Source of the DNA: Pseudoxanthomonas suwonensis | GTDB lineage: Bacteria > Pseudomonadota > Gammaproteobacteria > Xanthomonadales > Xanthomonadaceae | DNA length: 64,000 nt | Direction of reading: 5' to 3' | Assembly (NCBI GenBank): GCA_003240695.1 | Contig: QFNC01000004.1 | Coordinates: 62,001-126,000, forward strand | In this document: piece after piece, positions 27,870 to 35,576 of the stretch | Layout: each line of letters begins with the position of its first letter | Numbering within the stretch: position 1 is the stretch's first letter | Translations under genes and position numbers: made by a program | Notes under the pieces: generated by a model | What the model was told of the DNA's origin: nothing | The model's input: only the letters and a program-made list of their open reading frames with translations | The model's database searches: none

Positions 27870-28739
27870 TCAGTACAGCGTGCCGGCATTGACGATCGGC
27901 TGGGTCGCGCGCTCGCCGCACAGCACCACCAGCAGATTGCTGACCATCTGCGCCTTGCGCTCCTCGTCCAGCTGCACGGTGCCTTTCTTCTGCAGTTCGT
28001 CCAGCGCCATTTCCACCATGCCCACCGCGCCGGCCACGATGCGGGTGCGGGCGGCGATGATGGCGTTGGCCTGCTGCCGCTGCAGCATGGCCTGGGCGAT
28101 TTCCGGGGCGTATGCCAGATGGCTGATGCGCGCGTCGATGACCTGCACGCCGGCATCGGCCAGCCGTTCCTGCAATTCCTGTTTCAGATGCTGTCCGACT
28201 TCCACCGCGTGGCTGCGCAGCGCCAGCTGGCCGTCCTCGTGCTGGTCGTAGGGGTAGCTGGTGGCCATCGCACGCAATGCCGATTCGGCCTGGATGTGCA
28301 CGAAACTCTCGTAGTCGTCGACGTTGTACACGGCCTCGGAGGCATCCACCACCTGCCACACGATCACGCTGGCGATCTCGATCGGGCTGCCGTCCAGCTC
28401 GTTCACCTTCAATTTGCTGCTTTCGAAGTTGCGCACGCGCTGGCTGATTCGCTTCTTGCCGTAGAAGGGATTGTTCCAGCGCAGGCCGGTGTCCTTCACC
28501 GTGCCGACGTACTTGCCGAACAGGTTCAACACCGCGACCTGGTTCGGCTCCAGCATGTAGAACCCCATCAGGCAGAAGAACACCACGGCGCCCAGCACGC
28601 CCAATCCGACCAGCATCGGGAACGAGATCGGTGGCGAGGCCAGCGTTTTCAGCATCAGCACGCCGATCGCCAAGCCGACAATCAGCAGCGCCAACAGGGT
28701 GGTGATGCCGGGCAGGGAACGGATCGGCTTCTCTTTCAT
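27870..28739 (-). CDS. SPFH (band 7) domain membrane protein
   Basis: 289 aa. Two N-terminal transmembrane helices (about residues 14-32 and 42-61) are followed by an SPFH domain (FYMLEPNQVAVLNLFGKYVG, then RNFESSKLKVNELDGSPIEI) and a helical, Ala/Gln-rich coiled-coil region ending in an extended tail. Proteins of this kind form oligomeric membrane scaffolds. First gene of a four-gene operon that contains its own probable regulator. Confidence 0.9.
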   Translation of the reverse strand: MKEKPIRSLPGITTLLALLIVGLAIGVLMLKTLASPPISFPMLVGLGVLGAVVFFCLMGFYMLEPNQVAVLNLFGKYVGTVKDTGLRWNNPFYGKKRISQRVRNFESSKLKVNELDGSPIEIASVIVWQVVDASEAVYNVDDYESFVHIQAESALRAMATSYPYDQHEDGQLALRSHAVEVGQHLKQELQERLADAGVQVIDARISHLAYAPEIAQAMLQRQQANAIIAARTRIVAGAVGMVEMALDELQKKGTVQLDEERKAQMVSNLLVVLCGERATQPIVNAGTLY

Positions 28740-28761
28740 TGCACGGACTCGTGTCGTTGAT

Positions 28762-28783
28762 AAAAAGATATCAAAAAGATATC
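28762..28783 (-). repeat. Tandem 11-bp GATATC operator-like repeat
   Basis: Two exact head-to-tail copies of AAAAAGATATC (28762-28772 and 28773-28783), each holding the palindrome GATATC. An 11-bp period puts both on the same DNA face, the usual geometry for cooperative RHH dimers. It overlaps the -10 of the SPFH promoter. The AT content stands out in a GC-rich background. Confidence 0.7.
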
Positions 28784-28803
28784 AAATTAAATATGGAAGT
28801 CAA
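28776..28803 (-). promoter_or_regulatory. Sigma-70-type promoter of the SPFH-RHH operon
   Basis: On the minus strand, TTGACT (28798-28803) and TATCTT (28776-28781) are separated by 16 nt, close to consensus. The start codon is 37 nt downstream of the -10. The GATATC repeats cover the -10, so a bound repressor would block polymerase. Confidence 0.65.
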
Positions 28804-28851
28804 GCCGCGTCGTGCCAAGCCCTGCAACCCGACATCGACTCCGACAACGGC

Positions 28852-29751
28852 CTATGGAATCACGTGAAAAATGGGCGCCGGGCTGAATTCGCCGGTTACG
28901 TACAGCCCGCCGCCGCCTGCACTCCAGGTCAGCGCCTCGGCCTTCGGCACCAGCGGAATCGGGATGCGTTGCGGTGGATTGGCGGCAGCCTGGGCCCAAC
29001 CCGTGGCCGGATGGCGGGCGTGGATCAGGATCGCGCCGTAGCTCAGCACTGCCAGCCGCGAACCATCGGGCGACACGTCGGCGGCGGTGATCTGGTTGGC
29101 CGGAACGCCGCCCACGGTCGCATCGGACTGAACGCCTTCGGCCGGCCGCAGGTGCGCCAGCAACCGGGCGGTGAGCACCGTGCGCGGATCGCCGGGCCGC
29201 AACGGCAGCGCATACAGTTCGGCCGGTTGGCGTTTCTTGGTGAGCAACAGCACCAGCCCGCGTTCGGCATCCACGGCCACGGCCTCGCAGTCGCGTGGGC
29301 CGTCCGGCCAGCGGAACACGATCGACCATGCCGGCTTCAGCGATCCGGCCTGCAGCCGGTCCGGTTCGGGCAGCACGTGCAGTTGCAGGGTCTTGCGCAG
29401 ACCGCCGTTGTCGCCGGTGTCGGCGATCAGCAGATACGGCCTGCCATCCAGTTCGAAGGCAGCCAGATCCTCCCAGTCGGTATGCGGGACGGCATCCACA
29501 CGCACGCTGGTCAGCAGCCGTCCCAGCCGCGAGATGGCATGCAGATGCGGCGAGTGGCCGCCATCGTTGATCACCCACAGCGTATCGCTGTAGCGGCGGG
29601 ACGTGGCCATGCCGCTGATCTCGTCCAGCTGTTCCGCCATCACCATGCCTGCCAGACGCACGCTGGGCGCGTCGGCATTGGCACCGCATCCGCACAGCAG
29701 CCACGTGCAGGCGAACAGTGCGGCGACGGCACGGGGGAAAAGCTGCGTCAT
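28852..29751 (-). CDS. Hypothetical lipoprotein, possible beta-propeller
   Basis: 299 aa. The signal ends in a lipobox-like LLCGC (WLLCGCGANADAP). The mature protein has repeated short motifs (TLWVINDGG, YLLIADTGDN, CEAVAVDAERGLVLL, ADVSPDGSRLAVLSYG) typical of a beta-propeller, perhaps six or seven blades. ATG 29751 is preferred to 29805 because it gives a normal signal peptide. Function unknown. Confidence 0.7.
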   Translation of the reverse strand: MTQLFPRAVAALFACTWLLCGCGANADAPSVRLAGMVMAEQLDEISGMATSRRYSDTLWVINDGGHSPHLHAISRLGRLLTSVRVDAVPHTDWEDLAAFELDGRPYLLIADTGDNGGLRKTLQLHVLPEPDRLQAGSLKPAWSIVFRWPDGPRDCEAVAVDAERGLVLLLTKKRQPAELYALPLRPGDPRTVLTARLLAHLRPAEGVQSDATVGGVPANQITAADVSPDGSRLAVLSYGAILIHARHPATGWAQAAANPPQRIPIPLVPKAEALTWSAGGGGLYVTGEFSPAPIFHVIP

Positions 29752-29851
29752 CGCCACAGCTTGGCAGATCGGCGCTGCATGTGGAATCCGCGCAGCGACC
29801 GTCACGCCGGATCGCTACACTGTCGTGTCTCCGACTGCCTGCGCATCCGCC

Positions 29852-30166
29852 GTGTCGACCACCTCCGATCCCGATACCTACGCCGTGTATTTCTTTCCGC
29901 AGGCGCTGGAAGCCCTGGGCGATCCGGTCAAGCCCTACGTGACCGATCCGGACACGGCACCGTACATCATATGCGAGGAAATCGACACCGCCGGTGCCTT
30001 CGTCGAGCTGACCGTGCAGTCGGTCGATGCGCAGGGCACGGTGCAGATGGTGGAGCTGATGGTGCCGACCAACATGGTGAAACTGGTGGTATCGCGCCCG
30101 TCGAGCGGCCGGTTCGGATTCCGGCCGAATGCAGCGCAGCCTCCCGCCGGCATCAGCACCGCCTGA
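29852..30166 (+). CDS. Conserved hypothetical protein
   Basis: 104 aa from GTG 29852 (VSTTSDPDTYAVYFFPQALE). The composition is protein-like (VKPYVTDPDTAPYIICEEID) and a TACACT hexamer at 29816-29821 could be its -10. No transmembrane segment, no recognised domain. The GTG start lacks a clear ribosome site, so the exact start is uncertain. Confidence 0.6.
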   Translation: MSTTSDPDTYAVYFFPQALEALGDPVKPYVTDPDTAPYIICEEIDTAGAFVELTVQSVDAQGTVQMVELMVPTNMVKLVVSRPSSGRFGFRPNAAQPPAGISTA

Positions 30167-30200
30167 GCGGCGCTGAGCGAAGCGGTGCCCGGCGGTCGTT

Positions 30201-30827
30201 TCAGGATTCGCCGATCCAGCCGTTGAGCAGGTCGGCGAATTCGTCGGCATGCTCTTCCTCCTGCGCCAGGATGTGCATGAGCATGCGCTTGGTGGTGGTG
30301 TCCTTGTCGCCGATGAAATCGATCATCTCGCGGTAGCTGTCGATGGCGATGCGTTCGGCGATCAGGTCCTCCCGCACCATGTCCTTCAGGTCGGTGCCGG
30401 GCTGGTATTCGGCGTGCGCGCGGGCGGTCAGGGTGTCCGGATTCAGGTCGGGCTCGCCGCCAAGCTGCACGATGCGCTCGGCGATTTCGTTGGCATGTTC
30501 CAGTTCCTGCTGCGCATGCTCCAGGAATTCGCCTTTCACCGCGTCGGCCAGCATGCCCTGGGCCATGAAGTAGTGGCGATAGTAGCGCAGCACGCAGACC
30601 CACTCGGTAGCCAATGCCTCGTTCAACTTGCGGATGACCGTCTCGCGGTCCGCACGATACGTTTCTGTGATGGCGCCATCCTCCACCTGCTTGCGCGCAT
30701 TCCGGCGCAGGGTGGCAACGTCGGTGAAGGTCGCGCCGCCTGCCGGGTTCGCACTCGTGCCGCCGCTTCCGGCCCTGGCCTTGTCTGTGTCATTGCCGTG
30801 CTTGTGCTTGCCGTGATCGCTGTTCAT
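30201..30827 (-). CDS. Ferritin-like (bacterioferritin-type) protein
   Basis: 208 aa. After a 45-residue polar, Gly/Lys/His-rich N-terminus the core is a four-helix bundle with the di-iron pattern: E in LNEALATEWVCVLRYYRH, ExxH in FLEHAQQELEHANEIAER, and E...ExxH in DLIAERIAIDSYREMID and LAQEEEHADEFADLL. It may store or oxidise iron. ATG 30827 lies 34 nt after the peroxiredoxin stop, with a terminator between, which fits shared but attenuated oxidative stress expression. Confidence 0.85.
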   Translation of the reverse strand: MNSDHGKHKHGNDTDKARAGSGGTSANPAGGATFTDVATLRRNARKQVEDGAITETYRADRETVIRKLNEALATEWVCVLRYYRHYFMAQGMLADAVKGEFLEHAQQELEHANEIAERIVQLGGEPDLNPDTLTARAHAEYQPGTDLKDMVREDLIAERIAIDSYREMIDFIGDKDTTTKRMLMHILAQEEEHADEFADLLNGWIGES

Positions 30828-30846
30828 GGAAACTCCGTTGGGAGGT

Positions 30847-30868
30847 AAAAAAAACGCCTGATCAGGCG
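30847..30868 (-). terminator. Rho-independent terminator after the peroxiredoxin gene
   Basis: Palindrome CGCCTGATCAGGCG (30855-30868) followed on the minus strand by eight T (30847-30854). The hairpin overlaps the peroxiredoxin stop codon (30862-30864). It separates the peroxiredoxin and ferritin-like genes and may let some transcripts through. Confidence 0.85.
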
Positions 30869-31344
30869 ACGTGCTGCAGCATGGCTTCGGCCGTGGACAC
30901 GCGCAGCTCGCCCGGATCCTCGACCGCGATGGCCTGCACCACGCCATCGTCGGCGAGCAGCGCGAAACGTTTGCAGCGTTGGCCCATGCCGAACGCGCTG
31001 GCGTCCATTTCCACACCCAGCGCCTTGGTCAGCGCGGCATTGCCGTCGGCCAGCATCATCAGGCCCGATGGCGCACCGCTGGCCTTGCCCCAGGCCTGCA
31101 TCACGAACGGGTCGTTGACCGACAGGCACGCCACCTGCACGCCCTGATCCTGAAACGATCTGAAGTGCTCGATGTAGCCGGGCAGGTGCTTTTCCGAGCA
31201 CGTCGGGGTGAAGGCGCCAGGCACGCCGAACAGCACGATGCGCCGGCCGTCGAACAGATTGCCGGTATCGATCTGCTCGATGCCGGAATCGCCGATGCGC
31301 TGCAGCACCACTTCGGGAATGCGTTCGCCGATCTGGATGGTCAT
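30862..31344 (-). CDS. Peroxiredoxin, Prx5 family
   Basis: 160 aa. The peroxidatic cysteine is residue 49 in PGAFTPTCSEKHLPGY, the Prx5 signature, and VACLSVNDPFVMQAWG is conserved. It reduces peroxides, probably with glutathione or thioredoxin systems. ATG 31344; the terminator overlaps the 3' end. Confidence 0.92.
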   Translation of the reverse strand: MTIQIGERIPEVVLQRIGDSGIEQIDTGNLFDGRRIVLFGVPGAFTPTCSEKHLPGYIEHFRSFQDQGVQVACLSVNDPFVMQAWGKASGAPSGLMMLADGNAALTKALGVEMDASAFGMGQRCKRFALLADDGVVQAIAVEDPGELRVSTAEAMLQHVA

Positions 31345-31474
31345 GGAGAATCCGTGGAGGAGAAAGCATCAGTGTGGACGGGCGCATGCGAATGCCGCGT
31401 CAATGCCGCAGGGAAGCGGTTCGTGCCACACTGGAAGGCGATGGCGGCCGCCTCCGGCCGCAGGCGGAGCAGCG

Positions 31475-32398
31475 ATGCAATTCAAGGATTACTACCAGAT
31501 CCTGGGCGTGGAACCGAACGCCGGCGAGGCCGAGATCAAGACGGCCTACCGTCGTCTGGCGCGCAAGTACCATCCCGATGTGAGCAAGGAAGCCGGCGCG
31601 GAGGAGCGTTTCAAGGAGGTCAACGAGGCCTACGAGGCACTGCGCGATCCGGCCAAGCGCAAGGCCTACGACCAGCTGCGCGCACAGGGCTACCGGCCCG
31701 GGCAGGAGGTGCCGCCGCAGGGCGGTTTCGGGGGGGGCGGACATCCGGATGTGGATTTCAGCGAGATCTTTTCCGGCGGCGGGGCAGGTGGCGGTTTTAG
31801 CGACTTCTTCGAGGAGCTGTTCGGTCGACGTGCCGGTACGCATGGACAATCGGGTGGTCCGGGCTTCGGACAAGGCGGTCGGCCGGGCGGCGTGCCGCGT
31901 GACACCCGCGCCAAGCTGGCGGTGCCGCTGGAGGCGGTGTATCAAGGCGACAGCGTGCGCATTGCGGTGAACGGCCGCTCCCTGGACGTGCGCGTGCCGA
32001 AGGGCATCCGGCCGGGGCAGGTGATCCGGCTGGCGGGACAGGGGGCGGGCGGCGGCCATCTGTTGCTGGAAGTGGATTACGCGGCGCATCCGCAATTCGA
32101 GGTGGATGGCGGCAACATCATCCACGTGCTGCCGGTGGCACCGTGGGAGGCGGCACTGGGTGCCACCATCAGCGTGCCCACCCTCGGTGGTCCGGTGGAA
32201 CTGAAAATCCCGGCCGATTCCGAAGCCGGGCGCAAGCTGCGATTGCGCGGCCGCGGCCTGCCATCGGCGACGGGTGCGGCCGGCGACCAGATCGTGGAGC
32301 TGGAAGTGCTGGCGCCGCGGGCCGGCACCGAAGCGCAGCGCCAAGCCTATCGCGAGTTGCAGGCGGCCTTCGACGGCAGCGGTTGGCGTCGCGCCTGA
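31475..32398 (+). CDS. cbpA: DnaJ-class chaperone, CbpA-like
   Basis: 307 aa. A J domain (KDYYQILGVEPNAGEAEIK, with HPD in KYHPDVSKE) is followed by a Gly/Phe-rich linker (about 80-140) and two CTD beta domains (from about 145), without the zinc-finger Cys of DnaJ itself. This is the CbpA (curved DNA-binding/DnaK co-chaperone) layout. ATG 31475 starts at the J domain. Confidence 0.9.
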   Translation: MQFKDYYQILGVEPNAGEAEIKTAYRRLARKYHPDVSKEAGAEERFKEVNEAYEALRDPAKRKAYDQLRAQGYRPGQEVPPQGGFGGGGHPDVDFSEIFSGGGAGGGFSDFFEELFGRRAGTHGQSGGPGFGQGGRPGGVPRDTRAKLAVPLEAVYQGDSVRIAVNGRSLDVRVPKGIRPGQVIRLAGQGAGGGHLLLEVDYAAHPQFEVDGGNIIHVLPVAPWEAALGATISVPTLGGPVELKIPADSEAGRKLRLRGRGLPSATGAAGDQIVELEVLAPRAGTEAQRQAYRELQAAFDGSGWRRA

Positions 32399-32408
32399 TC
32401 GGGATCGG

Positions 32409-33006
32409 TCAGCGCCCGATGTCCTGGATCGCCGTGCGCAACTGGATGAAGCGCCGTTTCGACTCGGCATCCATGTGTGCGTGTTCGACGCTGCGCAGTA
32501 CCGCGAGTGCCTTGACGGCATTGCTGCTGTGATCGTGCAGCAGGCTGGCTGCCTGCAAGACCCAGTTCGGCGACTGCGCATCATCCGGCCACCCCTGCAG
32601 CATTGCCAGGCGCAGCCCGGCAAGCAGGCGTGGCTGGTCGCTACGCTCCGCCAGATCGGCCGGTGCGTTGCCTTGTTCGGTCCCGCCCGGCACTGACCCG
32701 GGATCGGTTTCCAGGGCCTTGCGCAGCAGGACGAGCGCGCGCGCCTTGCTGATCGGTCAGCAGTCGGCCGATGTACAGGCGGTAATGCCCGGCCTGGCGT
32801 GTGTCCCACGGCTCCCCGGACAGCAGGTCGTGGTAGGCCTCGTGCACGGCCAGTCCGGCGGCACGTCCCAACACTTCGGCGCGCAGCCAATCCGGGGCAC
32901 GGTCGGGGCGTCCATCCTCGATGTAACGCCGGGCCTGCTCGACGATGCGCGGATACATCAGGCTGCTGGGTATGAGCGATCCGAATGCGGAACGGCGCCT
33001 GTGCAT
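32409..33006 (-). pseudogene. Frameshifted conserved hypothetical gene
   Basis: One coding region split between two frames. From ATG 33006 (or 32958, MYPRIVEQARRYIEDGRPDR) the frame runs to GRLLTDQ near 32747. Coherent protein then continues in the +1 frame as ARALVLLRKALETDPGSVPG to AIQDIGR at 32409. The junction reads CAGCAAGG where CAGCAGG would keep frame, suggesting a 1-nt insertion. The protein (about 180-200 aa) looks helical, perhaps TPR-like. Function unknown; a sequencing error is the alternative. Confidence 0.65.
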
Positions 33007-33065
33007 CAGCACGCCCGCATGGAGCGCTGGATCATGTGAAGCATCCCCTGCAGGATGGTTCAACG

Positions 33066-33443
33066 CTAGGTCGCGACACCCTCGCCCAGCATCTGGCGGA
33101 TGATAGCCACCAGTTCCGGTTCCTTGATCGGCTTGTTGATGTAGGCCTTGGCGCCCTGACGCATGCCCCACACGCGATCGGTGTCCTGGTCCTTGGTGGT
33201 GACCATCACGATCGGGATGTGCTTGGTGGTGGCTTCGCGGCTGATCATGCGGGTGGCCTGGAACCCGTTCAGGTTCGGCATCACCACATCCATGAGGATC
33301 AGGTCGGGCAGATCGCGCTTGGCCCGTTCCACGCCGGATGCCCCGTCCTCCGCGATGGAGACTTCGTGGCCCAGCGCTTCCACGATGCGGCGCATGCCGG
33401 CAATCTGGATGGGCGAGTCGTCGACGATCAGGATGCGTGCCAT
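33066..33443 (-). CDS. pilH: Type IV pilus/twitching response regulator PilH
   Basis: 125 aa single-domain receiver. MARILIVDDSPIQ, phospho-acceptor D52 in LILMDVVMPNLNGFQATRMI, and VTTKDQDTDRVWGMRQGAKAY with Lys in YINKPI match PilH of the Pil-Chp chemosensory system that controls pilus retraction. It is separate from the usual pilG-pilI-pilJ cluster here. ATG 33443. Confidence 0.88.
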   Translation of the reverse strand: MARILIVDDSPIQIAGMRRIVEALGHEVSIAEDGASGVERAKRDLPDLILMDVVMPNLNGFQATRMISREATTKHIPIVMVTTKDQDTDRVWGMRQGAKAYINKPIKEPELVAIIRQMLGEGVAT

Positions 33444-33499
33444 GTGTGTCCAGTCCCCTCGCGGTTGCGGGTCGATTGTACAGCCTTGCGGGCTGCTTG

Positions 33500-34492
33500 C
33501 TACAGCGTCACCAGCGTGCGCCCCAGCGAGTCCCCGCGCAGCATGCGATGGAACACGGCCGGCAGGCCCTGCAGGTCGGTTTCGGCGGTGCAGATGCGCT
33601 GCAGATCGCGTGGTTTCCAGTCGCTGGCCAGGCGCGCCCACACGCTGTCGCGGATGTCGCGCGCGGTGCCGGCCGAGGCCACGCCGACGAGCGACACGCC
33701 GCGGATGATGAACGGCATTACCGTGGCCACCAGTTCCGGTGATGCGGCCAGCCCGGCACTGGCAACGTTGCCGTAGGGGGCGGTCTGCGCCAGCAGGCTG
33801 GCCAGCATCGGGCCGCCGACGTTGTCCAGGCCGCCGCCGAATCGCGCCGATGCCATTGCCGCGGTGGTGGCCAGTGCGTCGCGCCCCAGCACCGCTGCCG
33901 CACCCAGCGAGAGCAGATACTCCTTCTGTTCGGTCTTGCCGCTGATGGCATGCACCGTGTAGCCCGCCTGGCTGAAAATGGCCACGGCCAGCGATCCGAC
34001 GCCGCCGCTGGCGCCGGTCACGGCCAGAGGGCCGAGGTCGGGCGTTTGCCGGTTGTCCTGCAAGCGCAGCAGTGCCAGTGCGGCGGTGAAACCGGCGGTG
34101 CCCAGAATCATCGCTTCGCGCAGGCTCAGGCCCTGCGGCAGTCGTACAGCCCATTTCGATTCCAGGCGCGCGTACTGGCTGTAGCCACCATCGCGGGTTT
34201 CGGACAGGCCGCAGCCGGTGACCAGCACCGCATCGCCCTCGCGGAAAGCGGGATCGCGCGATTGCACCACGTGACCGGCCACGTCGATGCCGCCGATCAG
34301 CGGAAAGCGGCGCAGGATCTTGCCCTTGCCGGTGCCGGCCAGTGCGTCCTTGTAGTTGACCGACGAGTGGGCGGTGCGGATGACGATCTCGCCCGGCGAC
34401 AGCTCGTCGATCGACACCTGTTCGATGCCGCTGCGGTAGCCATCGGCATCGTCGTGGATGCGGAAGGCGTCGAAACGTTGCGGAAGGGTCAT
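33500..34492 (-). CDS. acuI: YhdH/AcuI-type NADPH quinone/acryloyl-CoA reductase
   Basis: 330 aa zinc-free medium-chain reductase. SSVNYKDALAGTGKGKILRR, the coenzyme loop VTGASGGVGSLAV and the C-terminal LSLGAAAVLGRDAL define the YhdH/YhfP group. AcuI reduces acryloyl-CoA to propionyl-CoA; substrate here is inferred from family. Start overlaps the LOG-family stop (ATGA). Confidence 0.88.
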   Translation of the reverse strand: MTLPQRFDAFRIHDDADGYRSGIEQVSIDELSPGEIVIRTAHSSVNYKDALAGTGKGKILRRFPLIGGIDVAGHVVQSRDPAFREGDAVLVTGCGLSETRDGGYSQYARLESKWAVRLPQGLSLREAMILGTAGFTAALALLRLQDNRQTPDLGPLAVTGASGGVGSLAVAIFSQAGYTVHAISGKTEQKEYLLSLGAAAVLGRDALATTAAMASARFGGGLDNVGGPMLASLLAQTAPYGNVASAGLAASPELVATVMPFIIRGVSLVGVASAGTARDIRDSVWARLASDWKPRDLQRICTAETDLQGLPAVFHRMLRGDSLGRTLVTL

Positions 34493-35097
34493 GAGGCCTC
34501 CTGCAGCACGGCCTGGCTGCGGCGTTTTTCATCGAGCCATTTCTCGGACTGGCCCGGCAGATAGTCGCGCATCCAGGCGAACAAGGCGTCCATGTCGTTG
34601 CCGTGCCACAGGTCCTGGCGCTGTTCCGGGTGCAGGAAGCGCTCGACCACCATGGTGTCGAGCATCGTCATCAACGGCTGCCAGTAGCCCTCCACGTCCA
34701 GGAATGCGCACGGCTTGCGGCCCAAACCGAGCTGGCGCCAGGTCAGCATCTCGAACATCTCGTCCAGCGTGCCGAAGCCGCCGGGCAGGGCGATGAAGGC
34801 ATCGGACAGGGTGAACATGCGCAGCTTGCGCGCGTGCATGGAATCGACCACGTCCAGCCGGGTCACGCCGTGGTGGGCCACCTCCAGATCGACCAGCTGC
34901 TGCGGAATCACGCCGATCACTTCGCCGCCGGCCTGCAGCGCGGAGTCGGCCACGATGCGCATCAGGCCGACACTGCCGCCGCCGTACACCAGTGCCTGGC
35001 CGCTGCGCGCGATGCGCTCGCCCAGTGCACGCGCCGCGGCTGCGTAGGCCGGTCTGGTGCCGGGATTGGAGCCGCAGTACACGCAGATCGTTTTCAT
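34489..35097 (-). CDS. LOG-family nucleotide 5'-monophosphate phosphoribohydrolase
   Basis: 202 aa. MKTICVYCGSNPG, GGGSVGLMRI and PGGFGTLDEMFEMLTWRQLG (the PGGxGTxxE motif) define the LONELY GUY/TIGR00730 family, which cleaves nucleoside 5'-monophosphates to base and ribose 5-phosphate. Often misannotated as lysine decarboxylase. It may release cytokinin-like bases, but that is not shown. Confidence 0.9.
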   Translation of the reverse strand: MKTICVYCGSNPGTRPAYAAAARALGERIARSGQALVYGGGSVGLMRIVADSALQAGGEVIGVIPQQLVDLEVAHHGVTRLDVVDSMHARKLRMFTLSDAFIALPGGFGTLDEMFEMLTWRQLGLGRKPCAFLDVEGYWQPLMTMLDTMVVERFLHPEQRQDLWHGNDMDALFAWMRDYLPGQSEKWLDEKRRSQAVLQEAS

Positions 35098-35217
35098 GCC
35101 AGGGTCCTGTCGGAATGGGTCATGGACAGCTGCGGCGAGGCGCGTGCAGCCGAATCCGGCGATGCCGGACCGCCCCAGCGCAACCGAGGCCGCCCGTGTG
35201 ATGCGGACGATGCCGCT

Positions 35218-35565
35218 TCATCTGGCAGGCCCGTCAATCAAGTGGAGCGGCCATGCCTGTCGAAGCGGTTGGACTTCCGAGCGCAGATCTTCCAGCGCGT
35301 TCCAGATCTTGTGCTGGCCCAGGATCGGGTAGGCACCATCGGCCACCTCCGCCGGCAATGCGGCATTCTGGGCATTGCTTGGTTCCTGGTCTTCAGCCAG
35401 CCGCAGCCAGTCGGCCTGGTACGCGTACGAGAAGGCGCGATAGCGTGCCCGGATCTCCTCCAGCATCGCAGCGACGTCGCGCAGGACCTGACCATCGGCT
35501 TCCACCTGCGTGCAGGCGGCCTGCATGGCCCTGCGTTGGGCGACGTCGGTTTCCGGAAGCGCCAT
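35218..35565 (-). CDS. Hypothetical protein downstream of lpd
   Basis: 115 aa, no signal or membrane segment. It looks helical (DGQVLRDVAAMLEEIRARYR, then YPILGQHKIWNALEDLRSEV). ATG 35565 lies 11 nt after the lpd stop, so it is probably the last gene of the 2-oxoglutarate dehydrogenase operon. No family recognised. Confidence 0.65.
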   Translation of the reverse strand: MALPETDVAQRRAMQAACTQVEADGQVLRDVAAMLEEIRARYRAFSYAYQADWLRLAEDQEPSNAQNAALPAEVADGAYPILGQHKIWNALEDLRSEVQPLRQAWPLHLIDGPAR

Positions 35566-35576
35566 GTGCGTCTGCT

